Below are positions 32,004 through 41,889 of a stretch of DNA of 64,000 bases, one piece after another. The DNA lies in NCBI RefSeq assembly GCF_014898055.3, contig NW_023601212.1, positions 46,922,329 through 46,986,328 on the forward strand, read 5' to 3'. The notes under the pieces are model-generated. The model made no database searches. It saw only the letters and a program-made list of their open reading frames with translations, and was not told the DNA's origin. This DNA is from Talpa occidentalis (lineage: Eukaryota > Chordata > Mammalia > Eulipotyphla > Talpidae). The position numbers and the translations under genes were made by a program. Each line of letters begins with the position of its first letter. Position 1 is the stretch's first letter.

Positions 32004-32662
32004 TGTAACAAGGTAATCCTCAGAGAAAGGGGAGGTTCCATTTTCACTGCCACACCCTAAGAAAGGGTGGGGCTGAGCAGGGAGAAGAAGCTAGAGAATA
32101 TTGGGAGAAGGAAGGAAGAAGATCAAGAAGGCGATCTGGAGGAGGCACATGGAACAAAGAGACATATGAAGAAGCTGTGCTTGCTTCCTGGCCTTGGACT
32201 TGCAGCAGGGTCTTGGAGCTCATGGAAGGAGACACTTGAAAGAGAGATGTGGGTGAGAGACCCACGGAGAAGCTGACAATGGCAGCCTTTATCTTGACTT
32301 GGGTTTTGATTTTGTTCTTTTCCTTCCAGTCTTGCCTGGCCACTTCTATCCCTTTCCTATGGGTCCCCACCAGAAGATGCCTTAGACTTGTGACAAACAT
32401 TTGGGCCTCCATGATCCTGCTTCAGGCCAATCCGGTTTGGCTGGGCATTTTTACCAAAGAGGGGATGGGTCATTTCGGGTATTTAATTGAAATCTATTTT
32501 ATCTATTTTTTCCCTTCTCTTCATTACACACTAATTGTATTAAAGTTATTTTCTATTAAAGGTCTTAAACACTAGAGTATGTTCCGTCTCGATGCTGTGA
32601 ATAGCAGAACCTATTTAGAGCAGGCAGGTTTGGGGTCCTGAGGTACACCTCACTCTGTAAAA
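32004..32662 (+). mobile_element. solo LTR-like copy related to family A, older
   Basis: It starts TGTAACAAGGTAATCCTC and ends CTCTGTAAA. It is collinear with 23441-24037: GGGGCTGAGCAGGGAGAAGAAGC, GATCTGGAGGAGGCACATGGA, GGTCCCCACCAGAAGATGC and AACCTATTTAGAGCAGGCAGG all match with substitutions and indels. A related open frame (32249-32575, 108 codons) includes the hydrophobic run and PFLWVPTRRC, but its start and tail are shifted. Confidence 0.8.
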
Positions 32663-33020
32663 TTCCAATTCTGACTGTATGAAATGTCAAAGTTAAGATG
32701 AAACTAGGTGTTTAGTGAATCAAAGTGAGTTTACTTGTGCATAGTAAATGAACTGCAACTAAGAACAAGCAAACCACAGGCAAGTCCAAGGAGACAAAAG
32801 GAAGACTTGCTTTTACTTGGTTTTAGGTGGAAACTGGGGAGGGCTGTTTTGAACTAAAGTTTCCTGAAGAAGACCCAAAGTTCAGTGATGTGGGATTTTT
32901 TTCATTGCCAGTGGATAAGAAGGAATTCTTTCTTCTTCCTGCTGGGGTCTGTGAGTGAGACCCCGCCTTTCAAACCTTCCTGACTCTATTTTGATTTAGG
33001 TTTCCTTCTGTCATTTTCAC
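32663..33020. other. unassigned sequence upstream of CCDC124
   Basis: No repeat or gene is recognised. This is the transition from the ERV pile to gene territory. Confidence 0.4.
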
Positions 33021-33310
33021 AGGGTTAAGAGGCGTCGTCCAGGCTCTCCCCTACTTGATTACACCGCTCTGGATCACGTATGAAGTCACGGCCACCATCT
33101 TTCATTCGGGCGGCTGTCATCTTGGTAAAGGCAATGTTGTAGATTGCTTCCTTCCCCTCCTGGCTCGCCAATATCTGAAGTGCGAGCAGGGGACGAGGGT
33201 TTATAAAATATATCAGCTTCTTGTAGAGAAAAGGAAATGGCTGACGACTTTGACTTGGGCCAGGGGTCTCAGTCGGTCTTTCCTTTACCTTGATGGCTAC
33301 GGCGCCTAAA
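33021..33310. promoter_or_regulatory. upstream region of CCDC124 with YY1-like sites
   Basis: Two motifs on the minus strand read AAGATGGTGGCCG (near 33090-33102) and AAGATGACAGCCG (near 33114-33126), close to the YY1 consensus AAGATGGCGGC. The minus strand is also open for 109 codons (33354-33025), but I recognise no protein and no codon signature. It could be a divergent transcript or chance. Confidence 0.35.
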
Positions 33311-33620
33311 CGTAAGCAGCGTGCGCCTCCAGGAGCTTGGTGCGCACGCGCCACAATGTCGTCACGGACGCGCGACCTGGCCGGCGCTGGAGGAAGGAGG
33401 TAGGAGCACCCCGGCGCGGGCGGAGCCCGGGTGCGGGGGGCGGGGTGCCGGTAGACCCAGAGGGGGCGCCTTGGCTGGGATCACCCTTCTTGGAGGGATG
33501 GAGCTGGGGTTCTCGGAGACTGGGGCGCTTCCGGGGCCCAATGTTCACGGCTTGTGTTGGGGCTGTGCCCATTTCCCGGAGCTAATGACAGGTCCAGAGT
33601 GAAGGCGTCGCGTTCGAGGC
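33311..33620 (+). promoter_or_regulatory. CCDC124: CpG-island promoter of CCDC124
   Basis: Dense CpG: GCGTGCGCC, GCGCACGCGCC, GGACGCGCGACC and others. GC-box-like GGGGGCGGGG lies near 33434. No TATA box is visible, which fits a housekeeping promoter. A 5' non-coding exon probably ends at 33399, where GGAGGAAGGAG|GTAGGAGC gives a splice donor. The start site itself cannot be placed from sequence. Confidence 0.7.
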
Positions 33621-36003
33621 CACCCAACTCCTACCCTGCCCCTGAGCGGCCTCCAGTCTTGGGCTTTACAGAGCTGGGTACTGAGGTCCCCATCTCACGC
33701 ACCCGGACGATGGTCTGAGGAGGGGGGGAGCCCAATAGAATTCACTGGAGAACTTCTTAGAGGAGGCACCGTTGAGCTTCATCTTCTATCTTGCTATTAC
33801 TAGTACATCCAGTAAATCACTTGGGGCTTGATTCCCTCCTAGAGGTACCACCTGCCCAGCCAGAGCCACTTTCCGTACCCCCACGTGAATCCTCTGCTTC
33901 TGTGAACCCTCCCCACCCCCAACCTCATCATCTCCATAGTGCTTTGACATGCAGATCTACCTGTTCTGCTCTAATGCCCCTCCCTTCATCCTGGAAGTAA
34001 ATCTCTTTCCAACTTGCCTCCTGCCTACTCTTGGGGGCTAAGATCATCCAGTTCCATTAAGTCTTTTCTTAGATGTCTGCTTTAGAAAGCTGTTTCACAC
34101 TCTTCCTTCTCCAGGTTATGTTTCCTAGTGCCCTGCAGGTCCCCTTTGCAACTGATTGGGTGTTGTTACACCCAATCACACCTGTTGTCTGTCTCCCATT
34201 CAGTCTCAGAGTCCCAGGTAGGCAGGAAGGCCCTTATTGCTGCCTCTTTCCTGGCCCTACATATGCTAGGTGCTCAGTTCATTTTCTTGAATGACAAAGT
34301 GAGTGTGTGTGTGTGTGTGTGTGAAGAAAAGTTGTCTGTATCAGCTCTGGCTGCCATAACAAAATGTCACAGAATGAGTGGCTTAAGCAACAGCGATTTG
34401 TTTGCTCATAGTTTTGGAACCTGGAAGTCCAAGATGAAGGTGCCTATTTGATTCCAGATGAGCTTCTTCTCGACTTGCGGAATGCCACCTTTCTCAGTGT
34501 TCCCACATATGGTGGGGAGAGAGAGCCCTGTCTTTTGCTCTTCTTGTAAGGGCACCAACTCTATTAGATTAGGGCCCCACCCATCTCACCTCACAACCTT
34601 TATCACCTCTTCATGGGCCCTGTTTACAAATACAGCCATACTAAGGGTTAGGTATTCTACATGAGAATTTTGGAGGGATATAAACATTTAGTCACTGTGT
34701 CCCAGCCTAAAGAAGGGGTCTAAAAAGATCTTTAAACCTTTGGGATGGGATTGGAGGTTCCTGAGCAACAGGATATGGAAAGAGGGAATGCTGGGGCAGA
34801 GTCCCTGTGGGTGGCCAGGGTTTTCACGGGAGGAGGGGGCAAAGTAGTATGTGTCAAGGGAGGCAAAGGCTGCAGAAACTGAAAAGGAAGGTGAGAATGG
34901 AGAGAATAGAAGCTGAATTTGGACACAACACAAAGTATAAAATAAATAGTGAGGGGCCCCTAGGAATAGACAATGTTCATTCATTTGCTCAAAACACTTA
35001 TTGAGCTCCTACTATGCTGGGCTTAGGGGACACAACAATAACCAAAGCAGTCCTGGCCTTGCACTCACAAAACTTCCAGCCTGGTGGGGAAGGCATACAT
35101 TGGTGAATTATAAAGGAACAGAAGATACCAACCCAGATAAGTGCCTCAAAGAGAAGTTTGTGCTCTGAAAGCCAGGGAGAGCTTCCTGGAAGTGACAACA
35201 GTAAGGGGGGCCATGATGTTTAAACAGGAGTTGAATAGGCAAAAAGGGTAACATAGAGCCTCCAGATGAAAGGCCCAGCAAGTGAAGGGTCCTGGGGTGG
35301 GAACCTGTTTCATATGATTGAAAAATGACAAGGATACTGGTGCAGCTGTTGAATGAGTAAGGGAGAGGCAGAGAGATGAGGGCTAGGGGTTTCCTTATTT
35401 GTACTTGAACTGTGATATCCCCAAATATACCTCTTGGCACCCTCATGGGGAGTGCAGTGCAGTGCACTTCTTGATTCAGTGCTTGAATCAATGCTTGATT
35501 TAGGGGGCCAAGAGAAGCTGGGAGAAATGTGGGATCAGGCCAGCATATCCAACCCTTGGTGGCAGTCCCCACACCCTGTGAAGGGAAGAACCAGACTGGA
35601 CCCCACATCTCAGATGAGTAGGCTCAAGAGGAGCACCTTGCCACAACTGCAGAGCCAGAACTCAACTCTGAGTCTCCTGGGTCCAATGATCGCCCCCATT
35701 TTTCCTTGCTCTACCCAAAGAGGGGCCACCTCTCATTTCGAGAAGGGTCCCCATGGCATCAGAATCCTGATCTACACCAGTGTCCCTGAAGGCTCAGCAG
35801 GACACTGGACCAGAGCAACAGTTAGACAGAGAGACTGCACCTGGCTTCTCTGCTCACCCGCTCTGTGGCTCCGGGCACGTCATTTACCCTCTCGAAGCCT
35901 CAGGTTCCTCACCTATAAAATGGGGATAAAATTGCTATCCTTTTCTGCTGCCCAGGGATGAAATGTTCCTGCACTTTCCCTCCTCCCCCCTCTCCCTCCA
36001 CAG
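33400..36003 (+). other. CCDC124: CCDC124 intron 1 with old repeats
   Basis: It contains a short (GT)n near 34301-34321. An LTR-type mammalian repeat lies at about 34333-34700 (GGCTGCCATAACAAAATGTCACAGAATGAGTGGCTTAA...). There is an L2-like stretch at about 34975-35350 and a MIR core at about 35865-35932 (CCGGGCACGTCATTTACCCTCTCGAAGCCTCAGG...AAAATGGGGATAA). It ends with a pyrimidine tract and CCACAG acceptor at 36003. Confidence 0.65.
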
Positions 36004-36173
36004 CCTGCTGAGGGATGCCCAAGAAGTTCCAGGGTGAGAACACCAAGTCGGCAGCGGCCCGGGCACGGAGGGCTGAGGCCAAGGCAGCAGCTGATGCCAA
36101 GAAGCAAAAGGAGCTGGAGGATGCCTACTGGAAGGACGAGGACAAACACGTCATGAGGAAGGAGCAGCGAAAG
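36004..36173 (+). CDS. CCDC124: CCDC124 coding exon 1 (start codon at 36015)
   Basis: CCDC124 is a small conserved eukaryotic protein, the homologue of yeast Lso2. It binds 80S ribosomes, notably idle or hibernating ones, helps them return to translation, and is also reported at centrosome and midbody. The four coding exons give a 222-residue protein; from recall the human form has 223. This exon has 11 bases of 5' UTR and codes for residues 1-53, MPKKFQGENTKSAAARARRA to RKEQRK. This is the basic, Ala/Lys-rich N-terminal helix that in Lso2/CCDC124 inserts into the ribosome's tRNA and mRNA path. Acceptor CCACAG at 36003; donor AAG|GTAAGTG at 36174, phase 0. The start is chosen by match to the known N-terminus. 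Confidence 0.97.
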
Positions 36174-36581
36174 GTAAGTGGGCCTGGATGTGCACTGGCA
36201 GGTGAGGCTGGCAGTTGGAAAGCGGTAGAAGGTGCCAGGAAGCCCCTGTGACGGAGGCACAGCAATGTCTCATTCAAAGGTGGTTGCCAGGAATTGTTTC
36301 TTACCAGAAGTGATTCTTCCCCAGAGGACACATGGAGATGTCTGGAGGCAGCTTTGGCATCTAGTGGGTGGAGCCAGGCATGCTGCCTAACACCCTATAG
36401 TGCACAGAGGGCCCCACCCCAGAGAATGAGCTGACCCCAGATGCCACCAATACTGTTGCTAAGAAGTGACAGATCCCCCTGAGCCAGACCACAGGCTCTT
36501 TTGGGCTTTTATAAAAACACAGAAGTGAGCAGGGACAACTGTCTGTTCTCTAATGGGCTCCAGTGCAAGACCAACAGTGGG

Positions 36582-36873
36582 GGCCTCCCTGGTGGCACAA
36601 GGGTTTAAGCATAGCACTGTGAGGCTAACCGCAGCCTCCGCAGCATGGGTTAGATACAGGGCCAGCCAGGGAGCTACCCTCATGGTGCAGCAGACTTCTC
36701 CTGTCTCGCCTGCTGCCCCCCTCAGCAGTGTATTTCAGTCAGTCTGCCTGTTCTGTTCCCCAATCTGTCTGGTGAATCCGCTCACCCCACCTCACCCCCG
36801 CCCCACACCTCTGGCCTACACCCCAGCTCTTGTATACATAAATAAATAAATCTTTAAAAAAAAAAAAAAAAAA
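36582..36873 (+). mobile_element. tRNA-derived SINE in a CCDC124 intron (copy 20)
   Basis: Head GGGGCCTCCCTGGTGGCACAAGGGTTTAAG, tail TTGTATACATAAATAAATAAATCTTT plus a 20-base A run. Target duplication AGACCAACAGT before and after. Confidence 0.95.
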
Positions 36874-37439
36874 AGACCAACAGTAGGGGCTTAATTGGTG
36901 CCAGGGCAACGGTTAGGGCTGGTGCTCATCTGCTTAATCCAGTAGGTGGTGCCAGAGACCCATGTAAGGCCAAGCTCCTGTTTCATTGATTAGTCACTGG
37001 CCCCTGGTGGAAATGGGGGAACCCCTTCCCCAGCCAGGGCAGAGAAAAGGCTTTTGTTCATTGGGAGACTGATAAAGGCAGTGAAGAATAGCAGGTGCCA
37101 CTCATGCCCAGTTTGTGGACATCTGGACACTTCTTGGGGTTTTTCCCATCATTTTTCTGTGCTGGGCTTGTTTTTAGTGGCAATTAAATGTCACCAGTTA
37201 CCTCCTATCACTCTGCTTCCCATGTTGCATTGAAAGCTTTAAATTTTCTTTCTTAAATATAAGACCTCACATGAATCGCCATGTCACCCTTGCACAGAGA
37301 TCACGCAAATCTCTGTTTCATTCCAGTTGTATATAGTAGACATGCTACTGAAGCACTTAAGTTTTCCTTCTGATGTGGACCCATGAGCAACATGGACTTG
37401 AACTGCGGTAGTCTGCTAATAGCCAGATTTTTTTCAATA

Positions 37440-37747
37440 CAGTTAGTCCTCCCTACCCTTAGGTTCAGCGTTCACAGATTCAAGCCAATCTGTAGGTGGG
37501 TGTTGGTTGGTTGAATCCTTGGATGTGGAACCCAAGGATAGGGGTGGCCCACAATAAGGGACTTAGAGCATCCATGGGTTTTGGTATGATAGGGTGTGTG
37601 TGTCTGTATTCTGAGATGAATACCCTGCAGACACCAAGGAAAAACTTACAGTTAAGCTTTAGCGGTGTCAAAAATTTTATGTACTTTTTGATCATGCAGG
37701 GGTTACATTGGCAGTCCTAACCCCCACGTTGTTCAAGGGTCAACTGT
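37440..37747. mobile_element. Tigger-like DNA transposon relic
   Basis: It begins TACAGTTAGTCCTCCCTACC and ends GTTGTTCAAGGGTCAACTGTA. The ends are imperfect inverted repeats (CAGTTAGTCCT / CAGTTGACCCT) between TA dinucleotides, as in Tc1/mariner-type elements. The internal ATAAGGGACTTAGAGCATCCATGGGTTTTGGTAT is a familiar part of mammalian Tigger/MER-type non-autonomous elements. No transposase ORF is present. Confidence 0.75.
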
Positions 37748-38752
37748 AGAGGAAAATTGAAAACCCAAAAGGAAAACCAGTGTCCATCAGAGATTTATTA
37801 TCCAGACAAAAAGGTCAGAGGCTGTCTGACAGTCCTGGGGCAGCAGCCCAACCCTCAGGAGTCCTAGCTTGCTCTGCTCTTGGGCCATGCATCATTTCCA
37901 GCCACTAGGGAGACACTGAGGCACAGAGAAGGCAAGGAGCACAGGTTGCAGGGCTATGAGCTGGGGCTGGAACCTGGCTGGTTGTCACTGAAACCAGAAA
38001 TCCTCCTTCTGTTTTGTTAGGTTTGGGTACACACAGGTAGGACTGTAGATCTAGAGCATTTGCCTGACTGTTCACCTGTGTAGCATACACCTGGAAGGAT
38101 GGATAAAGCAGAGTTCAGGTGGTCTCTCTCAAAGCCTCCTGACCTTGTTGCTATAGCACCGAAGCCACCATCTGCAAGTAGCTGTAGCTGCATTCCCACA
38201 AAACTACCAAGGCAGAGGACTATAGTTTGCCAACCCTGCTCTCAGCCATTCCCAGCTCCCAACCTCTTCCAGGAAGTCCCCCTCCTGACTGTTCTGTGTG
38301 GGCAGCCTAGGTTCTTCTTCCTGTTATGTGGTGTTCTGGGGTCTGACCATCCCACTTGCTAATGGGCACATGGGCCCACATTGACAAGGCTTACCTGGAC
38401 CCTCTTTCCTTGAGGGAGCTACTTTAAGATTTTTTTTCTATGAAAAAAGGAAATCCATACTTGCTCTAAAACACTAAGAAGACATGTGACACCAAAGGCT
38501 TTTCTCACCAACCTACCCCCATATACTTGGTTAAATGGGCCCCCCAGCCAGGTCTTTCTCAGCCACTGGCATCAGCTACCAGATGGAAGTTGACCTTTGT
38601 CTCCACTTGGTCTATATTCGGCAACATGGCGATGAATACCTGAGTCTAAATTCCATCTCATTTACAAAGCTCGTTGTTGATGGTTCTAGAATATTCCACC
38701 AAGTGGACCCACCCTTCCCTCATTGGTTGCCAATAGATGCAAATTGCATTTT

Positions 38753-39067
38753 TTTTTTTTTTTTTTTTTTTTAGAGGCATGCTTTATTTATTTGTTTGCT
38801 GGTTTGTTTGTTTTGTTTATACATGCACTGGGTACAGTCAGAAGCGCGGGAGGGTGAGAGAATTCACCAGAGCCAGAGCGGGGAGCAGAGCAGGCAGAAG
38901 GACCGAAGTACACTGCTGAGGGGAGCAGCGGGCGGCAGGAGAAGTCTGCACGCCATGTGGGACCCTCCTCCGGTGGCCGGGGAGCAGCCGGGGATCGAAC
39001 CGGCGCCGCAGAGGCCGCGGGCAGCTTCGCAACCCAGCGCTCAACCGCTGCGCCACCGGGGAGGCCC
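38753..39067 (-). mobile_element. tRNA-derived SINE, antisense, young subfamily (copy 21)
   Basis: A T-run is followed by an unusual tail (TTTATTTGTTTGCTGGTTTGTTTGTTTTGTTTATACATGCACTGGG); the head is CAACCGCTGCGCCACCGGGGAGGCCC. Target duplication GCAAATTGCATTTTT on both sides (about 38738-38752 and 39068-39082). Confidence 0.96.
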
Positions 39068-40364
39068 GCAAATTGCATTTTTAAAAAATTGCAAGTGACT
39101 TAAAAAAAAATTTTGTTGAATGTCAAAGTATAAATGCTAACAATCCCTTCTCAGCCCCACATCCCTAGAGACTAATGCTAATGGCCACGTGCTATATGTC
39201 CTTCCTGAGTTACTGAGTTTTCCAGAACTTATTCATTCATTCATCACACTTTCACCAAGCATCTGTTGTGGGCTGGGTGCCAGAAGGCAGCCTTTCAGAA
39301 CCCAGACCAGTTCCTTCCTGCCTCCTGCCTCTGAACACGAGGCGTTCCACAGTGGGCAGAGAGTTCCAGCAGGATATGCCCTGTAACCAATGGGGAAACT
39401 GGGGCTCCAAGCATAATGGCCTGCCCCAGGTGGCCCTGCTATAGCACTTAGCCCCTGCACTCAAACAACCTTGACCTTTACCTCTCTCCCCTGCCCCCAT
39501 TTCCTGCCATGCAGACTGGGTGGAGGTCAGAGGCCTTAGGGTCATGGGGAGGGGTGCGGAGGGGCGGGCGGGAGGTGGATTGCAGGCACAGAGACTATCC
39601 CAGGTGTGAGGCAGTTATAGGCAGTGGGTGGGAGGTGGTGGGTTAGCCTATGACCAAACCACACTATAAATGAAGCAGAACCTCACTGTGTGCCCTGGAG
39701 AGTAGGAAGGGCAGTGGCCAAAGTCACAACCTGAAGGCCATCTGTCCCCTCCTCCAGCTAACATCAGGACTTTCTTGAGGAACCAGCATAGGATCATCTC
39801 CAGCCCCTGTGACACACAGCTGTGGACACTCAGTGTCTCCCCCAGTGTTTCCTGGCCTTAAGGGCAGAACCCCATCCTAAGCACACTGGGTCCAAGCCTT
39901 CCTATGGCTCCTGTCACCTTTGGAATCAAGCACAAACCTTCTGGTTAGCCTGGTCCTACCCCTTCCCCATCTCTTCTCCCTCCTTACTCTCCAGTCCAGA
40001 TATACCAGCATCCTAGTCCCTTTCTATATCACACTAAGTGGGTCCTGCCTCAGGGCCTTTGCACCTGAGACTCTCTTGTCCTGTCCCCCAGCTCTCTTGG
40101 GACTTATTTCTCTAGCCCAGGTGTCATTTTCCCTAGGGGAGCCATCCACCCCCCTGCCCTTGCCGAGGATCCCTGTTATTCTCATGGTCAAGTAGGATGG
40201 GAGCCCTGGGGTAGCCCATTCTGTTCCCAGCTGTGTCCCCTGCACTCAGCACAGGGTCTAGCACACAGGATGGCCACAGTCCGTGTTGGTTGAGATGAAA
40301 ATCCGGACTCTGTGAGAGAAATGGAGGCTCAAATCCCACACTCCCACCCCGCTTCTCCCTCCAG

Positions 40365-40554
40365 GAGGAGAAGGAGAAGCGGCGCTTGGAGCAACTGGAA
40401 CGCAAGAAGGAGACACAGCGCCTGCTGGAGGAGGAAGACTCCAAGCTCAAGGGTGGCAAGGCCCCCCGGGTAGCAGCACCCAGCAAGGTCACCCGTGCCC
40501 AGATAGAGGAGACGCTCCGCCGAGACCATCCCCACAAGGAAGCACCGGACCCAG
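40365..40554 (+). CDS. CCDC124: CCDC124 coding exon 2
   Basis: Residues 54-116 plus the first base of the next codon: EEKEKRRLEQLERKKETQ ... VTRAQIEETLRRDHPHKEAPDP. This completes the predicted coiled-coil N-terminal half, rich in E, K and R. Acceptor CCCTCCAG at 40364, donor CCAG|GTGGGA at 40555 (phase 1). The length of 190 bases keeps the frame across the junction with exon 3. Confidence 0.97.
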
Positions 40555-41130
40555 GTGGGATTTCGCCCTACTCTGGAGCCTCCCTTTGATCCACTAAAGG
40601 ATGAATAGCAGGGCTGACCCCTGGACTGAGTCCAGGTGCCTTTCCCACCCCCAGAGAAGGTGCCAGGGTTCTGCGTGGCCCATGGCAGTTCTGCGGTGCC
40701 CTGGCAGGCCATGCTCTAAGCATAGACAGCATAGGCCACACACATGGATACTTCTCTACTCTGTACCCACCCACAGCTTGTGTGTCCTGGGGCCCCTCGG
40801 GTATTAATGGGGTGTCCCAAGGCTGAGGATACAATAGCCATAGATACAATAGAGGGCAAGGCACCTCTCTATGAGCTCATTTACAGAGAAGTTCAGATCA
40901 TGGTTCAGCCTGGGCAGGGGACTGGACAATGGGAGGTCAGGAGGGACAGGTTGTACAAGGAGGTGGGAGGGGTTCCTAGCCCAAATTGAGTTTCTGTCCT
41001 CCCCCATTATTCTTTACCTGCCTGCTCCTTCACTCCCCTTGCTTATTCCCTAACTCTGCATTTCTCTCATTTCCCTGGAACTCTGCATCTCTGCTTATCC
41101 CTCACTGTCTCGCCCACCTGCTGCCCACAG

Positions 41131-41245
41131 CTGAAAAAGCCAAGAGTCACCTGGAGGTGCCGCTGGAAGAGAACGTGAACCGCCGTGTGCCCGAGGAGGG
41201 CAGCGTGGAGGCACGCACCATAGAGGATGCCATTGCAGTGCTCAG
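41131..41245 (+). CDS. CCDC124: CCDC124 coding exon 3
   Basis: It encodes AEKAKSHLEVPLEENVNR ... EARTIEDAIAVL and two bases of the next codon. This is the start of the conserved C-terminal domain. Acceptor GCCCACAG at 41130, donor CTCAG|GTGGGG at 41246 (phase 2). Confidence 0.97.
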
Positions 41246-41436
41246 GTGGGGCAGGGCCTGGACTCCACCCTGGGCCTTGGGGGGGAGGCTTGAGCATAAG
41301 AGGTGGACTTGGCCTTCAGGGAAGGCACAGCAGGCACTGGGGCAGGGCTTTCCCTGGGGGCTGGATCTTTTGCCTGAGTGGGTTGCTGGGTGGGTAGAGC
41401 TATCGGTTTCCCTCTAATACCTGTGTCCACCCCTAG

Positions 41437-41641
41437 CATGACGGAGGAGGCTGACCGGCACCCTGAGCGCCGTATGAGGGCAGCCTTCACTGCCTTTGAA
41501 GAGGCGCAGTTGCCCCGTCTTAAACAAGAGAACCCCAACATGCGTCTGTCACAGCTGAAGCAGCTGCTCAAAAAGGAGTGGCTGCGCTCACCGGACAACC
41601 CCATGAACCAGAGGGCCGTGCCCTTCAACGCCCCCAAGTGA
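41437..41641 (+). CDS. CCDC124: CCDC124 coding exon 4 with stop
   Basis: It encodes S-MTEEADRHPERRMRAAFTAF (residues continue) to ...RAVPFNAPK and the TGA at 41639-41641. The C-terminal domain has an HMG-box-like helical pattern (PNMRLSQLKQLLKKEW). At the exon start, the residues between S and DRHPE are MTEEA here, against VAEEAA in human by recall, so this species is one residue shorter. Acceptor CCCCTAG at 41436. Confidence 0.97.
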
Positions 41642-41863
41642 GCCTGGAAATGGGGTAGCCATTCCATGGGGAGTCAGGGTCATGACCCTCTACGCCTTCC
41701 CGCCAGGTCAGCTCCGACGGTTGCAGAGAAGGTGAGCCATGGCGCCTGTATCCTAGGAGCTAGGTGGCATCATTGGCTGTGCACGCCTCCTGCCAGGTGG
41801 TCCCTGCCCCCAGTAACACCCACTCCCATTTCCTGTACGTGTGGAGCCCGGGACTGAGTACCC

Positions 41864-41869
41864 AATAAA
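41864..41869 (+). terminator. CCDC124: CCDC124 poly(A) signal
   Basis: AATAAA in GTACCCAATAAAGTTGG, 223 bases after the stop codon. A GT-rich downstream stretch (GTGAGGCAGTGTGTG) follows at about 41877-41891. Confidence 0.9.
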
Positions 41870-41889
41870 GTTGGACAGTGAGGCAGTGT

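Larger units (their letters stand above)
36174..40364 (+). other. CCDC124: CCDC124 intron 2
   Basis: About 4.2 kb. It holds SINE copies 20 and 21 and a Tigger-like DNA transposon at 37440-37747. The intervals between (36874-37439, 37748-38750, 39068-40364) show only low-similarity old repeat debris that I cannot name. Confidence 0.8.

Noticed and set aside
36553..36849. 98-codon ORF in a CCDC124 intron as an alternative exon
   Set aside because: It coincides with SINE copy 20 and has no flanking splice sites in frame with CCDC124.
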